The notes under the pieces were generated by a model that worked only from the letters and a program-made list of their open reading frames with translations, ran no database searches and was not told the origin of the DNA. 64,000 nt of DNA, taken from Dipteris shenzhenensis. Taxonomy: Eukaryota > Polypodiophyta > Polypodiopsida > Gleicheniales. The position numbers were made by a program, and so were the translations under genes. This document shows, one piece after another, positions 10,601 through 21,639 of the stretch; the first letter of the stretch is position 1; every line of letters begins with the position of its first letter. The stretch lies in the NCBI GenBank assembly GCA_047967505.1, contig CM106538.1; one strand, given 5' to 3'.

Positions 10601-12420
10601 GAGCATTTGTTTATGGTGCAGCACATGACCAATTCTATGACAAGTGCAGAAGAAAGCAATGATGTGTGGTATGTTGACTCAGGTGTGTCAAACCACATGA
10701 CAGGTCATGCAGAATGGATGCAGGATGCAAGGAAAATGGAAAGACCTCGATTTGTGGAGACTGGTGATGATACTGCACATCCTATTGTGCAGATTGGTAA
10801 AATTCCTTTGTCTATGCAGGATGGGAAAAAGAAATACTAGTCTGATGTATCTCATGTCCCAAATATCACTAAGAACCTGGTTTCTGTTGCTCAAATGGTT
10901 GAGCAGGGCTTGCAAGTATGCTTTGTTGAGGATATGAAAAATAACAGTCATTTGACAGCAAAAGGAAAGAAGAAGGGCAGGATGTTTACGTTGGATGTGG
11001 ACATGCTTGAATTGAGTGTAGCAATGTTTGCACATGGGACTGGTGTAGTTGCAGATATTGATATCTGGCATAAACGCATTGGTCATGTTAATGTACAACG
11101 ACTTAAATCAATGCAGGCCAAAAATATTGTTGCAGGATTGCCTAGATTCAAGGTTGCAGAAATGCATAAGGTATGTGAAGCCTGTCAATTTGGAAAAAAG
11201 AAAAGGAAACCATTTCCTAGACATGTTCAAGAGAGTAAGAAGCCACTGGAGTTAATACACTCTGATGTGTCGACTACTAAAGCTGCATCTATTGGAGGCT
11301 GTCATTATTTTGTCACTTTTATTGATGACTACAGCAAAAAAGTTCGGGTGTATTTTATGAAAAAGAAAAGTGAAGTGTTTGGGAATTTCAAAGCTTTTAA
11401 AGCTATGCTTGAAAAAGAAACAGGCCTGCAAATAAAATGCCTAAGGTCAGATGGAGGGGGAGAGTACCTCTCAAATGAGTTTGCAAGGTTCCTACAAGAG
11501 CATGGCATAAAGCAGCAATATTCATGCAGTCATACCCCACAGCAAAATGGACTTGTAGAAAGGAAAAACAGGCATATTGGAGAGGTATCTCGGGCCATGC
11601 TAAATGAAAAAGACCTACCAGATTCTTATTGGGCTGAAGCAGTTGCTACAGCAGTTTACATAATGAACAGGACTGCCACTGCAGCAATACATGGCACGAT
11701 GCAAGAGGAGATGTATACTAGTAGGAAACCAGATATTTCTCATTTGAAAATTTTTGGTTGCATTGCCTATGTTCATGTGCCAGATGAGTTGAGGTCCAAG
11801 TTTGATCCAAAAGCTGAGAAGTGCATCTTTATTGGTTATTCTTTGAAGCAGAAAGGGTATAGATGCTATAACCCTTCTACTCATAAGTTTACAGTGAGTA
11901 GAGATGTTGTTTTTGATGAGATGAGCAGCTGGTATAAACCAATAAATGTGATTGATGATATAGATGCACAAAATGGTAATGCTGCACATAATTCACAGCA
12001 GCAATCACAAAATATTAGTGGACCTACAGTGTCCTCTAGCAGTGGTTCACATACTTCGCCATGGACAGGTAGATTGAGATCAGGAGAATCTTCTCAAAGC
12101 AATGTAGATAGTGGTATGCAGGTATCACGAAAAGGAAAAGAGAAGGTAGATCAGCCCATGTTTGATGTGAATGCAGGTCACTCTTATGTGGATGGTGAAT
12201 CCAGTGGCTCTGAACAGAGCATTGATGATGAGTTGGGTATTCCTTCTGTTGTTACACCTGGAGTAAGGAAGACTAGGGATGTTTTGAGAGCAACTAGAAG
12301 TGAGCCTATTTTGTGTAGGTCTACCAGAGCTAGGTATCCTGTGGATAGGCTGAAATATGATGGATTTACAGCCATCCACTATGCCTATATGGTCAAAGTG
12401 ATACAGGAACTGGAACCCAC
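10601..12420 (+). pseudogene. Copia-2 protease and integrase
   Basis: The protease active site appears as VWYVDSGVSNHMTGH near 10,667-10,710, with an amber stop at 10,838. A 573-residue frame from 10,895 then gives the integrase: DIWHKRIGHVNVQRL and CEACQFGKK (zinc-binding), HSDVSTTKAASIGGCHYF, LRSDGGGEYLSNEF and QQNGLVERKNRHIG, which supply the catalytic D, D, E positions. An in-frame 18 nt deletion relative to copia-3 lies near 10,920. The chain ends in a polar linker rich in Ser/Gly before RT. Confidence 0.87.
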
Positions 12421-13960
12421 TTCTTTTGAGCAAGCCATGGGAAAAGAAAAATGGGAGAAAGCCATGGATGAAGAAATGGACGCCTTGGAAGAAAATGCTA
12501 CATGGGAATTGGTGCCTTTGCCTAAATACAAGAATGCAATTGGCTGTAAGTGGGTCTATAAGGTAAAGCACAATGTAGATGGTTCTATGGGGGTATGCAC
12601 AGACATATGGCATTGATTATGAAGAAACATTCAGTCTGGTTGCAAGGATGGCAACTGTAAGAGCAGTCATTGCTATGGCTACATCAAAGGGATGGTCTTT
12701 ACATCAGATGGATGTAAAGAATGCCTTCTTGCATGGTGATTTGCAAGAAGAGGTCTTTATGGAGCAGCCACCAGGTTATGTTCATGTTGTTTTGTTTGCA
12801 AGTTGAAGAAAGCCTTGTATGGCTTGAAGCAAGCACCTAGAGCATGGTCTCACAAGATAGGACAGTATCTTGTCACTAATGGCTTTCAGATTTCCAAGGC
12901 AGATTTCTCACTTTATGTGAGAAAAATAGAGAAAGGTATTATGCTGCTTGTTATTTATGTTGATGATTTGATCATCACAGGTGATAGTGATGAAGATATC
13001 CTTCATGTGAAAATGCTATTGAAGTAGAAGTTTGAGATGAAGGATTTGGGATAGCTGTGTTATTTCTTGGGCATTGAGGCAATTAGATCACCAAGTGGGA
13101 TACGGCTCTTATAGAGGCAGTATGGATTGGACATGCTGTCCACCAAATATGGGATGACAGGCTGTAAGCCTATTTCAGTTCCTTTGGAGCAGAATGTGAA
13201 GCTGAGCATAGATGCAGGTGAGCTTCTGGAAGACCCTACTATGTACAGGTGCATAGTAGGAAGTTTGATTTATATGACTATTTCCAAGCCAGATTTGAGC
13301 TATGCTGTTGGATTGGTAAGTCAGTTTATGCAGGCTCCAAGGAAACCCCTTTTGGATGCGGCTAAATGCATACTCAGGTATGTGAAGTCCACATTGCAGT
13401 ATGGACTATTTTATGAGGTTGGGGTTCAGATACAGTTGCATGGATACACTAATGCTGATTGGGCTGGTAGTATTTCTGGTAGATGATCTACCAGTGGATA
13501 TGTGTTCTCTTTTGGGAGTGCTGCAGTCACTTGGAGCAGCAAGAAACAGCCTACAGTTGCCTTCTCCAGCATAGAGGCTGAGTACACGGGTGCAGCAATG
13601 GCTGCACGTGAGGTAGCTTGGTTGCATAAGCTACTTTATGATATGCATCAGTCTATAGATGGGCCAGTTGTCATTTATTGTGACAACATGAGCATTATAC
13701 ACTTGGCAAATAACCCAGTCTATCATGCTAGAACAAAGCACATTGAGGTGCATTATCACTATGTGTAGGAGAAGGTTTTACTAGGTCTTATTGATCTAGT
13801 TTATGTCAGCACAGAGGATCAGGTAGCTGACATATTTACGAAGGCATTGGGTGCAGAGAAGATGTGCAAGTTCAGAGACCTACTTGGTGTGCAGGAATTG
13901 GGATTGAGCTTGACGGGGAGTGTTGAGATATCGAGCTCCACTCGTGATATGCCAGGGTGA
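12421..13960 (+). pseudogene. Copia-2 reverse transcriptase and RNase H
   Basis: RT landmarks are [65 protein letters not shown] and VIYVDDLIITG (YVDD at 12,956-12,967). The RNase H has YTNADWAGS, SSKKQPTVAFSSIEAEYTG, CDNMS and ARTKHIEVHYH. Damage includes a deletion of about 31 bp near 12,590, a short deletion near 12,787, and stops at 13,025, 13,052, 13,112, 13,484 (TGA) and 13,766. The stop at 13,112 is shared with copia-3 (62,160). The coding frame would end inside the 3' LTR, as in copia-3. Confidence 0.88.
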
Positions 13961-14273
13961 CCATTGTGCATTTATGTCATCGGCTTGTTAGCTGTAGATG
14001 CGATTGGTACACCACCCATGAATAATAGCTGGATGACAGCTATCCTTATGTACTCTAGTTTGTGGCTCAGTTAGTATGCCACCTTAGTTAGCTGAGTTTG
14101 GTTTGAGACCCACATATAGGGTTCTCCTATTTCTTTGTACTAGAGTTCTTTTGGCTTTCACAACTAAGAAGAGGAAAACTGTTTTCAGCCTCCAACCTTT
14201 GTGTGTATTCCCCCATTGTGTATGTGAGAAAGCCGCAAGTGAGACTCCTTCCTTCTCTCCCACTATCTTCACA
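13921..14273 (+). repeat. Copia-2 3' LTR (353 bp) with polypurine tract
   Basis: It begins TGTTGAGATATCGAG and ends CTTCACA. The preceding GACGGGGAG is the polypurine tract. The following CTTTT repeats the sequence before the 5' LTR. Confidence 0.92.
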
Positions 14274-14800
14274 CTTTTGAGTGAAGACGAGAATCCAAAG
14301 CCATAATAAATTTGCTCATGTTTAAGTGCTCCATCCCTGAGAGACTTTGAGAGGCTGATGATGCAGATGCCATAGCTCGCAATGCTACCCTTTCATACTT
14401 TGTCCATAAAACTTGTTTCATATTGGATTGCCAACGCAGAGACCAACTCACCCTCTCCTTGATAGAACCGGTCCAACTACAATATCAAAGCATTTGGTGA
14501 CTCCACAGTCCCAAATCTCTGCTTCATTGCTACCACCACTTGGTCCCAGTCCTCCTTGGTAGACTTTAGCAAGTCCTCATGCCAACTCAAGGCTACACCT
14601 TCAAGAAAATCAGGCAAAATCTCCATCCCATCCTTCATGGACCATCCAAAAATCCGGCATCCTCGAATAAAATCCCAAAGATAAGACTCCGGGTCTTCCC
14701 CTTGGGTCCCTCGAAACACTGGAATCTTCACCATGATGAAACACAAAAAGGAAACACCAAGATCCAAATAATATTCCAAACAAGATCCAAATACAATCCC
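14274..14800 (-). pseudogene. Ty3 gag N-terminal part
   Basis: The minus strand encodes VFRGTQGEDPESYLWDFIRG, the LPDFLEGVALSWHEDL box, then DWDQVVVAMKQRFG, which match the conserved retrotransposon gag domain of plant gypsy elements. A stop near 14,475 (TAG) and a shift separate this from the continuation (YERVALRAM to FIMALDSRLHSK, 14,451-14,279), which then joins the gag tail across copia-2 at 8,788. A second copy of this gag lies at 17,590-17,840. Confidence 0.82.
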
Positions 14801-15790
14801 ACAGAGCCTTAGTATACCAAGACCATCTTATTATGCATGACCACTTGTTGAAAACCCTCCACAATGTGATCCTCAACAAAATCTTCAAAAATAAGTGACC
14901 AACCAGCACCATGAAAACATTTGTATACATGCATTCCAGAATCACCCTTCTCACAATAGGAAGTGCACATAAAAGCTTTAAGATATTGTACTCTTTGTCA
15001 TTTCCATAGCAAAAGAAGTTGAAAGCATTAAGAATCACCACTCCACTGTTATATACGAAAACTACCCAAAGACTCAACTCTTCTTCACACCAAGCTGCCA
15101 GTGCATGAAACGATCTCCAATCTATCATTGTGCCTGCTGACAGTGTTGTCGATTCACCAACATATTCAACAGTGCAAACATAAAGGATATGATCATGGTG
15201 ACTCACGTGCGAATATCTTGAGCATCACCTTCACAATCTTCAAGTTCTCTTAAATGGGCTACAATCTCTTCTAATGGAATTCTTCGAGGCATTTTCTTTA
15301 TCTCATCAGAAACACATGCCTATACTAGGCATAACATCCAATCAAGTACACCTGAGACTGTTTAATAAGGTGGGATGAATACAATACCAAACGTACCCGG
15401 TGTCTCCACCAAAAGATGTGACATGAAGTTGGGGGTAATAAACTTCACACACCTCTTCACTTCCTGCTGCTTTCGAACCGATTAACAAAGATATTTATTA
15501 TTGAGAATGGGACATTACAAAGACGCTTTTATGCCAAGATACCACACCATACTTTCCTCCCTCAGATGAGAATGAAGATGGTAACATCCCAAGTGATGTT
15601 GTACTCAAGCATAGGGAGAAGGAAAGGATCAACAGAGGCCATAATCTCAGCGAGCCAGTCTGTGCCAAAGAGAAGAGCGATACATTGTTGAAAGAAGATC
15701 TTGCGGCTCAACATGACATGAACTGATACATATTGAGGAGTTTGAAGGGGCTGATTGGGTCAGATGGGTAGATTCCGAGGAAACATTGCA
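14801..15790 (-). other. Conserved block upstream of Ty3 gag (two family copies)
   Basis: This stretch recurs closely at 17,840-18,847. On the minus strand, fragments that look protein-like are present in both copies: GVVILNAFNFFCYGND, LKLLCALPIVRRVI, and at 15,500-15,730 LAEIMASVDPFLLPML followed by EYNITWDVTIFILI. The last piece also resembles a segment of the gypsy fragment at 51,005-51,120 (GAERLAQVLNSPHPLLLPIL). I do not recognise a family. It may be an extra upstream ORF or a decayed gag-leader region. Confidence 0.5.
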
Positions 15791-16450
15791 CCTCCTTCAT
15801 AGACACCTTTACACTTAGCTCAAAACACTCTACAAACTATCATTAGACACAGAGGCCTATAACTTTTAGTAGAGACATAATATCAGAGATTCAAACACAC
15901 AAAGAAATGCACCTTGAGATGGCTTCACACTGATATAAGTTTCATTGAAAACAGATAGACGGTTGAAGAGATATGGATAGTTTACTTGAAGGGGGTAAAA
16001 ATTGTCATGAAAACAGACTGTCAAACATAGAGACTCATAACATTTTGCAGTAATATCTAATTCAAGATCTAAGCAATAAAGACATGCATCTTAAAGAGAG
16101 CTTGCCTCACTCTGATATATGTTTCGTAAGAAACAGAGAAGTGGCCAAAAAGTTATGGACAGTTTACTAGACAGTTTACTAGACAGGGGTAAAAAATATC
16201 ATGAAAATAGACTGTTAGACACAGAGACTCATAACTTTTTGCAGCAGTATCTGATTCAAGATCTAATTACATACTAGCATGCTATTTAAAGAGAGCTTTG
16301 CATTGACATAAATTTTATTAAAATCAAACTATCGAGCAGAAAGTTATGAGCAAAACACATGAAAACTGCCTTCCACCATGCTAATTTTGCCTAAGTAGGA
16401 TGCTCCATCCAGACTCCACCTTCATCAACGATCCACCCCTCATAGATTTT
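15791..16450 (-). repeat. Noncoding leader with about three imperfect tandem repeats
   Basis: Segments near 15,840-15,990, 16,020-16,180 and 16,215-16,330 repeat a theme: GACTCATAAC, a CAAGATCTAA-type sequence and AAAGAGAGCTT, with CAGTTTACTAGACAG repeated twice near 16,165-16,190. Nothing coding is visible. It belongs to the Ty3 leader or LTR. Confidence 0.55.
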
Positions 16451-17477
16451 GCCTAGAAGAGCGGAAGAAGTTTGCATGGTGGCTCAGGAAACAGATGGAC
16501 CATGTGTGCACAATGAGCAGCCGAATAGAACGAACTTTTCAAGCTTTGAAAGAAAGAAAAGGGAAGAGACACTCGAGAGAGAGAACCTAAAGTGACCTTC
16601 ATTACCAATAGAGTGAGAATCCACTCCAACACTACAAACACAAGGGAGAAGAAGAGGTTTCATACATACAAGAGGGAGCGAAAGCTCCAAAACTACTCAT
16701 AGAGAGAGAATAAGCTAGAGAGAGATGGACTCAAGAGTCTACATAAGAGAATATCTACAAGAGGGAGAGAAGGCTCATGGAAGAGGCTTGAGGAGACTAG
16801 AGCTACAGCAACATGAGGCCTAATGGTGGAAGAGATTGATGAATAAGGGAGAGGAGGTCTCCTTTTATAGAGATTTTATCACCCTCCTTCATCCATTTAC
16901 AATTGCTGCCTATAGATTCCTTTCCCCATCAATCACATAAGCACGTATGTCACCATCCATGTCCTTTTTGGCTACTCTTGCCATGTGTCCCATCACAAGA
17001 TTCTCAAGACTCTTAAAATATTGAGAAAGTCAAGAGTCTCCCCACATGGAGCCCATAGGGACCCTCTCTTTTCCACATGTCCACATCCTCCTTATTCCAC
17101 ATAGGAATTCTAGAAGGATTCCTCTTGACTTCACACTCCTCCACATGCCTTCCACAGGCTTGGCATGTGGCCTCTCTTATATCATTGGAACACATGGACA
17201 TGAGCCCACCTCTTTATATGACTTACTCTTCCTATTTTCTATTAACTCCATAATATCCAGTACACAAATAACTCTCACCCCATACCAAGGTATTTATAAT
17301 TCATACCTATGGTATTTACAATGAGCCATTTCACTCATCCTCTCAATCCCATACAATATCATAGAAAATAGAAATAAGTGAGAGCCACTAGGCTATCACT
17401 TGATACTCAAACTCTTATCAAACATAGAGAAAAACAATACCAATGCCAAATTAAAAATATCAATTTTTGGCATCACA
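16451..17477 (-). repeat. Ty3 5' LTR-like region
   Basis: On the minus strand the block starts TGTGATGCC at 17,477 and carries a TATA box (CTATAAAAGG, 16,861-16,870) followed by a CT-rich, transcript-leader-like stretch with CTCTCTCTAG and TGTTGGAGTGG. This is the layout of a plant gypsy U3-R-U5. The outer border is supported by the abrupt change at 17,478 to a different gag fragment. The inner border and primer site are not clear, and no second LTR is in the window for comparison. Confidence 0.55.
16861..16870 (-). promoter_or_regulatory. Putative Ty3 LTR TATA box
   Basis: The minus strand reads CTATAAAAGG about 607 bp inside the TG start at 17,477. A comparable GGCTATAAAAGG lies at 52,583-52,594 in the other gypsy LTR-like block. 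Confidence 0.5.
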
Positions 17478-17485
17478 GTGCTCTA

Positions 17486-18847
17486 GGTTGTCTTGCATTA
17501 ACCAAATGCAATTTCAAATCAGCAAACTCTGCCATCAATTGGGAGATATTATGATCTAACTCAGAGGACTTTGGTACCTGAGGAGTACTGCAACATTAAA
17601 GCATTTGGCGACTCCACTACTTCAAATCTCTGCTTCATTGTAGCCACAACTTGGTCCCAGTCCTCCTTGGTAGAGTTCGACAAGGCCTCACACCAACTCA
17701 ATGCTACACCTTCAAGAAAATCAGGCAAAATTTTTGCTTGATCCTTCATGGACCATCCAGAAATCCGGCATCCTCGAACAAAATTCCGAAGATAAGACTT
17801 CGGGTCTTCCCCTTGGGTCCCTCAAAACACTGGAAACTTTACCATGATGAAACACAAAAAGGAAACTCCAAAATCCAAACAATATCCCAAGTAAAATCCA
17901 AACAAGATCCCACAGAGCCTTAGTATATCAAGACCAGCTTGTTATGCATAACCACTTGCTGACAACCCTCCACAGCATGATCCTCGACCAAATCTTCAAA
18001 AATAAGTGACCAACTAGCACCGTGGAAATATTGTGTATACATGCATTCAATAATCACCCTTCTCACAATTGGAAGTGCACATAATAGCTTCAAGATATAG
18101 TACTCTTCATCATTTGCATAGCAAAAGAAGTTGAAAGCATTGAGAATCACCACTCCATTGTTATAGTAAAAAACCACCCAAAGACTCAACTCTTCTTCAC
18201 ACTAAGCTTCTAGTGCATGCCAACCTATCATTGTCCTTGCTGACGGCATTGTCGATTCACTAACATATTCAAGAGTGCACACATAAAGGATATGATCATG
18301 ATGATAATGCGAATAGCTTGAGCATCACCTTCACAATCTTCTAGTTCTCTTAATCTCTTCTAATGGAGTTCTTCCAGGAATCCTCTTTATCACATCAAAA
18401 AACACATGCCTATACTAGGCACAACATGCAATCCATTACACCTGAGACCGTTTCGTATGGTGGGATGAATCCAATACCAAACGTACCCAGCGGCTCTATC
18501 AAAAGATGTGACATGAAGTTGGGGGTAATAAACTTCACACAACTCTTCACTTCCTACTGCTTTCGAACTGAGTGATAGAGATATTTATCACTGGGAAAGG
18601 GACATTAAAAAGAAGCTTTTATACCAAGAGACCACACCATACTTTTCTCCCTTAGATGAGAATGAAGATGGTAACACACCAAGTGATGTTGTACTCAAGC
18701 GCATAGGGAGAAGGAAAGGCTCAGCGGAGGCCATAATCTCAGCAAGCCGGTCTGCACCAAAGAGAAGAGCGATATATTGTTTAAAGAAGATCTTGCGGCT
18801 CAACATGACATGAACTGACATATATCTAGGAGTTTGAAGGGTCTTAT
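17486..18847 (-). mobile_element. Second, internally deleted copy of the same Ty3 family
   Basis: 17,486-17,587 repeats the gag tail of 8,556-8,660 almost exactly. It is joined directly to a gag N-terminal segment (LPDFLEGVALSWCEAL, near 17,660-17,730) and then to the same upstream block seen at 14,801-15,790, including LFGADRLAEIMASAEPFLLP near 18,700-18,770. The middle of gag is missing. The first element's LTR starts at 17,477, so that element may have inserted into this older copy. The right end is cut by a copia LTR at 18,848. Confidence 0.75.
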
Positions 18848-19362
18848 TATTGAGATATCGAGCTCCACTCATGATATGCGAGGGTGACCGTTGTGCATTT
18901 ATGCCACTGACTTGTTAGCTGCAGATGTAGTTGGTACACTGCCCATGAATACTGCCCATGAATAATAGCTGGATGATAGCTATCTTTATGTACTCTAGTT
19001 AGTGGCTCAGTTAGTATGCCACCTAGGCTAGCAGAGTTTGGTTTGAGACCCACATATAGGGCTCACCTATTCCTTTTGTACTTAGAGAGAGTTCTTTTGG
19101 CTTTCACAATTAAGAAGAGGAAAACTGTTTTCAGCCTCCACCTTTGTGTGTATTCCCCCATTGTGTATGTGAGAAAGCTGCAAGTGAGACTCCTTACTTC
19201 TCTCCCACTCTCTTCACATGGTCTACGAGCTTGGTTCATGGTAAGGATCTCAAGAAAGCAAACCAAGTTCGCGGTGTCTTGGTAAGAGTATCAGTGTTGC
19301 TTTCCTTTTTTGAGTTTGGGAGCAAATCTCTGCAGGTAGCATAGCTGGAAAGTACAAGAGTG
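18848..19362 (+). mobile_element. Truncated copia (copia-2/3 family): 5' LTR plus start of leader
   Basis: 18,848-19,218 is an LTR of the copia-2/3 family (starts TATTGAGATATCGAG, ends CTTCACA) with a 13 bp internal duplication of ACTGCCCATGAAT near 18,935-18,960. A degraded primer site TGGTCTACGAGC follows, then about 130 bp of the family leader. Similarity stops near 19,362. The body and 3' LTR are missing, so no target duplication can be identified. Confidence 0.85.
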
Positions 19363-19569
19363 ATGGGGTATCTCAAGGTGTATGCCTCAGGCACACCTTG
19401 GCTTCTATGTGTGAGTGCTAGAGGCACAGTTAGGTGCCCACAAGCACAGTTAGGTGGTGGAGAGCCACATAGGATGATTGAGAGAATCTAGGAACAAATT
19501 GAGGAGATGATTATGGAGCTCTGAAGTCATGAGTGATGTCAATGAGCATGTATGAGGTGCCTACTTAAG
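19363..19569. other. Unassigned spacer
   Basis: A short direct repeat (CACAGTTAGGTG) occurs twice near 19,425-19,455. Weak continuation of the minus-strand frame of the next gene is possible. Nothing else is recognised. Confidence 0.4.
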
Positions 19570-20640
19570 GACCTCACTCTTCTTCATTCCATAATGCAAG
19601 CATTTAAGCTCTCTTGAGACTATGCTAAAAACTTGATCGATATCCTCATGTGTATGCCCAACATACAAAAATCCACATTTGACCTCATTGAAGATTCGAT
19701 GAGCAACTAGCATGGAGCAAAATGCAAACATGAGTACATTCTTATTTTCTCACCCGCAATTATCAGCTTGTATTCTCAAATTCAATGATAGGAGACCTTT
19801 TTCTGCATGTACATTGCGAATTGCCTTCATAATAGATGTTACAACTTGATTGCTATCATGTAGATGCAAGGAATCAATCCATATATTTGCAAAGAACTTA
19901 ATTCCATGCACTAACACTCCACATAGATGTGTCTTTAGAAAGTGCTTTCCTTGTAATTTAGGTGGAGTGGCAACAAAACGAGGCAATGTTGTTGTATTCT
20001 GATCCATGCCATCTACAATAAGGCACATGTAGTCATCGGGATGCGAAATAGCTTGCTCCTTCCAAAATGCATATTTTTGATGAGATTTTCGGGTTTTTTT
20101 GTATAATTCCCTTTGATTTGGACATGTTGCACTCTCAATCGCTCGCTTTAAATCATCACAGACATTGCACTTTGACATTTTTTGCCTCCTTGGGATTTTA
20201 ACATATCCAAAGTTCTTCTTCCAAAGAGTATACAAAGTATGAGAAGAAGCTACGGCATTCCCTCTTTGCCTTTGCTTTTTTGCAATAGAGTCAAATACTT
20301 TGAGCTTTGTCAAGCCCATTGGAAGGTGCATTTCAGTGATCGCGTCACCATTAGGGAGTTTGGTAGATATATGGGGTTGAGGTAAAGCATTTTCATGTAT
20401 GAAGTCTTGCAAAATTACTGCTACCCTGACAGTTGAGATTCTTGATTTGAACCTTCCTCTATTACCATGAATGCTAAATTTGTTGCCACCCTTTGCCTTG
20501 GTGACTAAATCCCATTATGTACCATGGGATAATCCAGTAATATTGCGATATGCCTTATTGCAAATCTTTTTTCCATTTATGAGAGGTTTTACCTTTTGTC
20601 TTGAACTTAGCCTTTTATTGTCATTCTGAAGAAATCAAGA
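19570..20640 (-). pseudogene. DUF7869-like gene (VGHTHEDIDQ protein), decayed
   Basis: The minus strand opens with a NGKKICNKAYRNITGLSHGT segment near 20,510-20,590, like the N-terminal module of large DUF7869 proteins. The 220-residue frame 20,412-19,750 follows: a Cys pair CNVCDDLKRAI, DDYMCLIVDGMDQNTT, KTHLCGVLVHG and LRIQADNCG. After a TGA near 19,753 the same frame resumes with ENKN near 19,740, then FLYVGHTHEDIDQVFS (19,635-19,665). The DGMDQ, DNxxxENKN and GHTHEDID motifs are the family signature as I recall it. The spaced acidic residues resemble a DDE nuclease core, but that is inference. Stops at 19,753 and near 19,580 and breaks near 20,430-20,510 make it a pseudogene or a multi-exon relic. 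Confidence 0.6.
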
Positions 20641-20870
20641 GAGACTTGTGAGAAGGTATTCATTTCTTTCGCTTCCTCTTCTTTGCCACACGTGTCCTCT
20701 ACATTCCCTGATGTCTGCAAGATCAATGAAGTGCATACATCTTCACTTGCAACATAGATATCCCAATGCATTTAACATGTTCTCCTCCTTCATTACTCTC
20801 TTCCTCTTTGGTTGCTTTTGTGGATCTGCCTGGATTGTCGCTTTCTCTTCATGCATATGTATGACCGTTT

Positions 20871-21491
20871 TCATTCCTCGTGCACGTTGTTATCTGTATT
20901 TATGCACTTCTTCTCCTCACATTTGTTTGTAACCATGCATCCATGATTGGTCGTTGCATCCTTGGCCATATCACAATAAAAGTTAAATATTGAATAATCC
21001 TCTGTTGATCTCATTCTCGTTTTTAACATACTCTTAGGACCATTCAATGAATTCAATATTCTACGAGAGTATTGAGAACCTTGAAACTCTTCCACTCCTG
21101 AGAGGACATCGCTCATTGGGACATCTTGCATGGATTTCACAAATCCACAAGCTTGATTGACACCAGGTTTGTTAATATACATGAACTCATCCACACTTGA
21201 CAAGACATCACTATTGAAACCTTTGCCCTTCTCACTGTGCAAGAATTCATCCACCCCAGATAAGGCTTTGCTTCTAAAATCATTTTGTTTTTTGGAACCA
21301 ATGAACTCATCCACTCCAGATAAGATGTCACTTCTATAATTGAGTACATTGAAATCATCCACATTTGAAGTGATAGAGCCTCGCACATGGGCACACTTTT
21401 TAGGTCCTTTGATATTGTAGTATACCTTGTCTTTATCATTGAAAACCACGTGTCTCTTCCTCATGTTTAAAAATTGCATGCTCCATCTCAT
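20871..21491 (-). CDS. Hypothetical protein with four LSGVDEF repeats
   Basis: A 206-residue minus-strand frame with no family I recognise. Its centre has a periodic motif of about 27 residues: SDILSGVDEF, KALSGVDEF, SDVLSSVDEF and, after a longer spacer, SDVLSGVEEF. The N-terminus is basic (RKRHVV, KDKVYYNIKGPKK) and the C-terminus acidic and Cys-containing. It lies just upstream of, and on the same strand as, the DUF7869-like gene, so it may be a 5' exon or N-terminal region of that gene. No clear splice sites were confirmed, and the true start could be upstream of 21,491. Confidence 0.45.
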   Translation of the reverse strand: MRWSMQFLNMRKRHVVFNDKDKVYYNIKGPKKCAHVRGSITSNVDDFNVLNYRSDILSGVDEFIGSKKQNDFRSKALSGVDEFLHSEKGKGFNSDVLSSVDEFMYINKPGVNQACGFVKSMQDVPMSDVLSGVEEFQGSQYSRRILNSLNGPKSMLKTRMRSTEDYSIFNFYCDMAKDATTNHGCMVTNKCEEKKCINTDNNVHEE

Positions 21492-21639
21492 ATTCTTGCC
21501 TACCTCATAGTAGGGATCACATAAGGATCTTTGTGAGAGTCCTTTGCAAGCAAGCTACAGTAGCAACAATTACATAAATATTAGTCTCTTTTTAATAATC
21601 TACTCATTTATTATAATTTTTAATTAGTACTTAATTTAT

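Larger units (their letters stand above)
8789..14273 (+). mobile_element. Copia-2: complete but heavily decayed Ty1/copia element nested in Ty3 gag
   Basis: LTRs at 8,789-9,130 and 13,921-14,273 frame a gag-PR-INT-RT-RNase H order on the plus strand. The 5 bp target duplication is CTTTT (8,784-8,788 and 14,274-14,278). The interrupted Ty3 gag frame resumes across it (ALDSRLHSK to VMSKDPITYMEAL on the minus strand). The same family occurs as copia-3 (57,487) and as a truncated LTR at 18,848. Compared with copia-3, this copy has nine in-frame stops (eight TAG, one TGA), a deletion of about 31 bp in RT near 12,590 and a smaller one near 12,787. It is the older of the two. Confidence 0.93.
1..17477 (-). 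mobile_element. Ty3/gypsy retrotransposon (Tat-like, dual RNase H), 3' end off window, split by two copia insertions
   Basis: Reading the minus strand from 17,477 leftwards gives an LTR-like block, a conserved non-gag block, gag, a CCHC knuckle, aspartic protease, reverse transcriptase, RNase H and a second plant/archaeal-type RNase H that reaches the window edge. The element is interrupted by copia-2 at 8,789-14,273 and copia-1 at 2,531-7,946. The gag and protease reading frames can be followed across both insertion points, which shows that the three pieces are one element. RT followed by two RNase H domains without an intervening integrase is the layout of the Tat/Ogre branch of plant Ty3 elements. 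The integrase and 3' LTR are not in the window. Stops and frameshifts in every gene make it non-autonomous. Confidence 0.85.

Noticed and set aside
1-17477. Endogenous pararetrovirus (caulimovirid) instead of Ty3 element
   Set aside because: Gag CCHC, split by copia, dual RNase H and LTR-like block fit a Tat-type Ty3 element. No movement or coat protein is seen.
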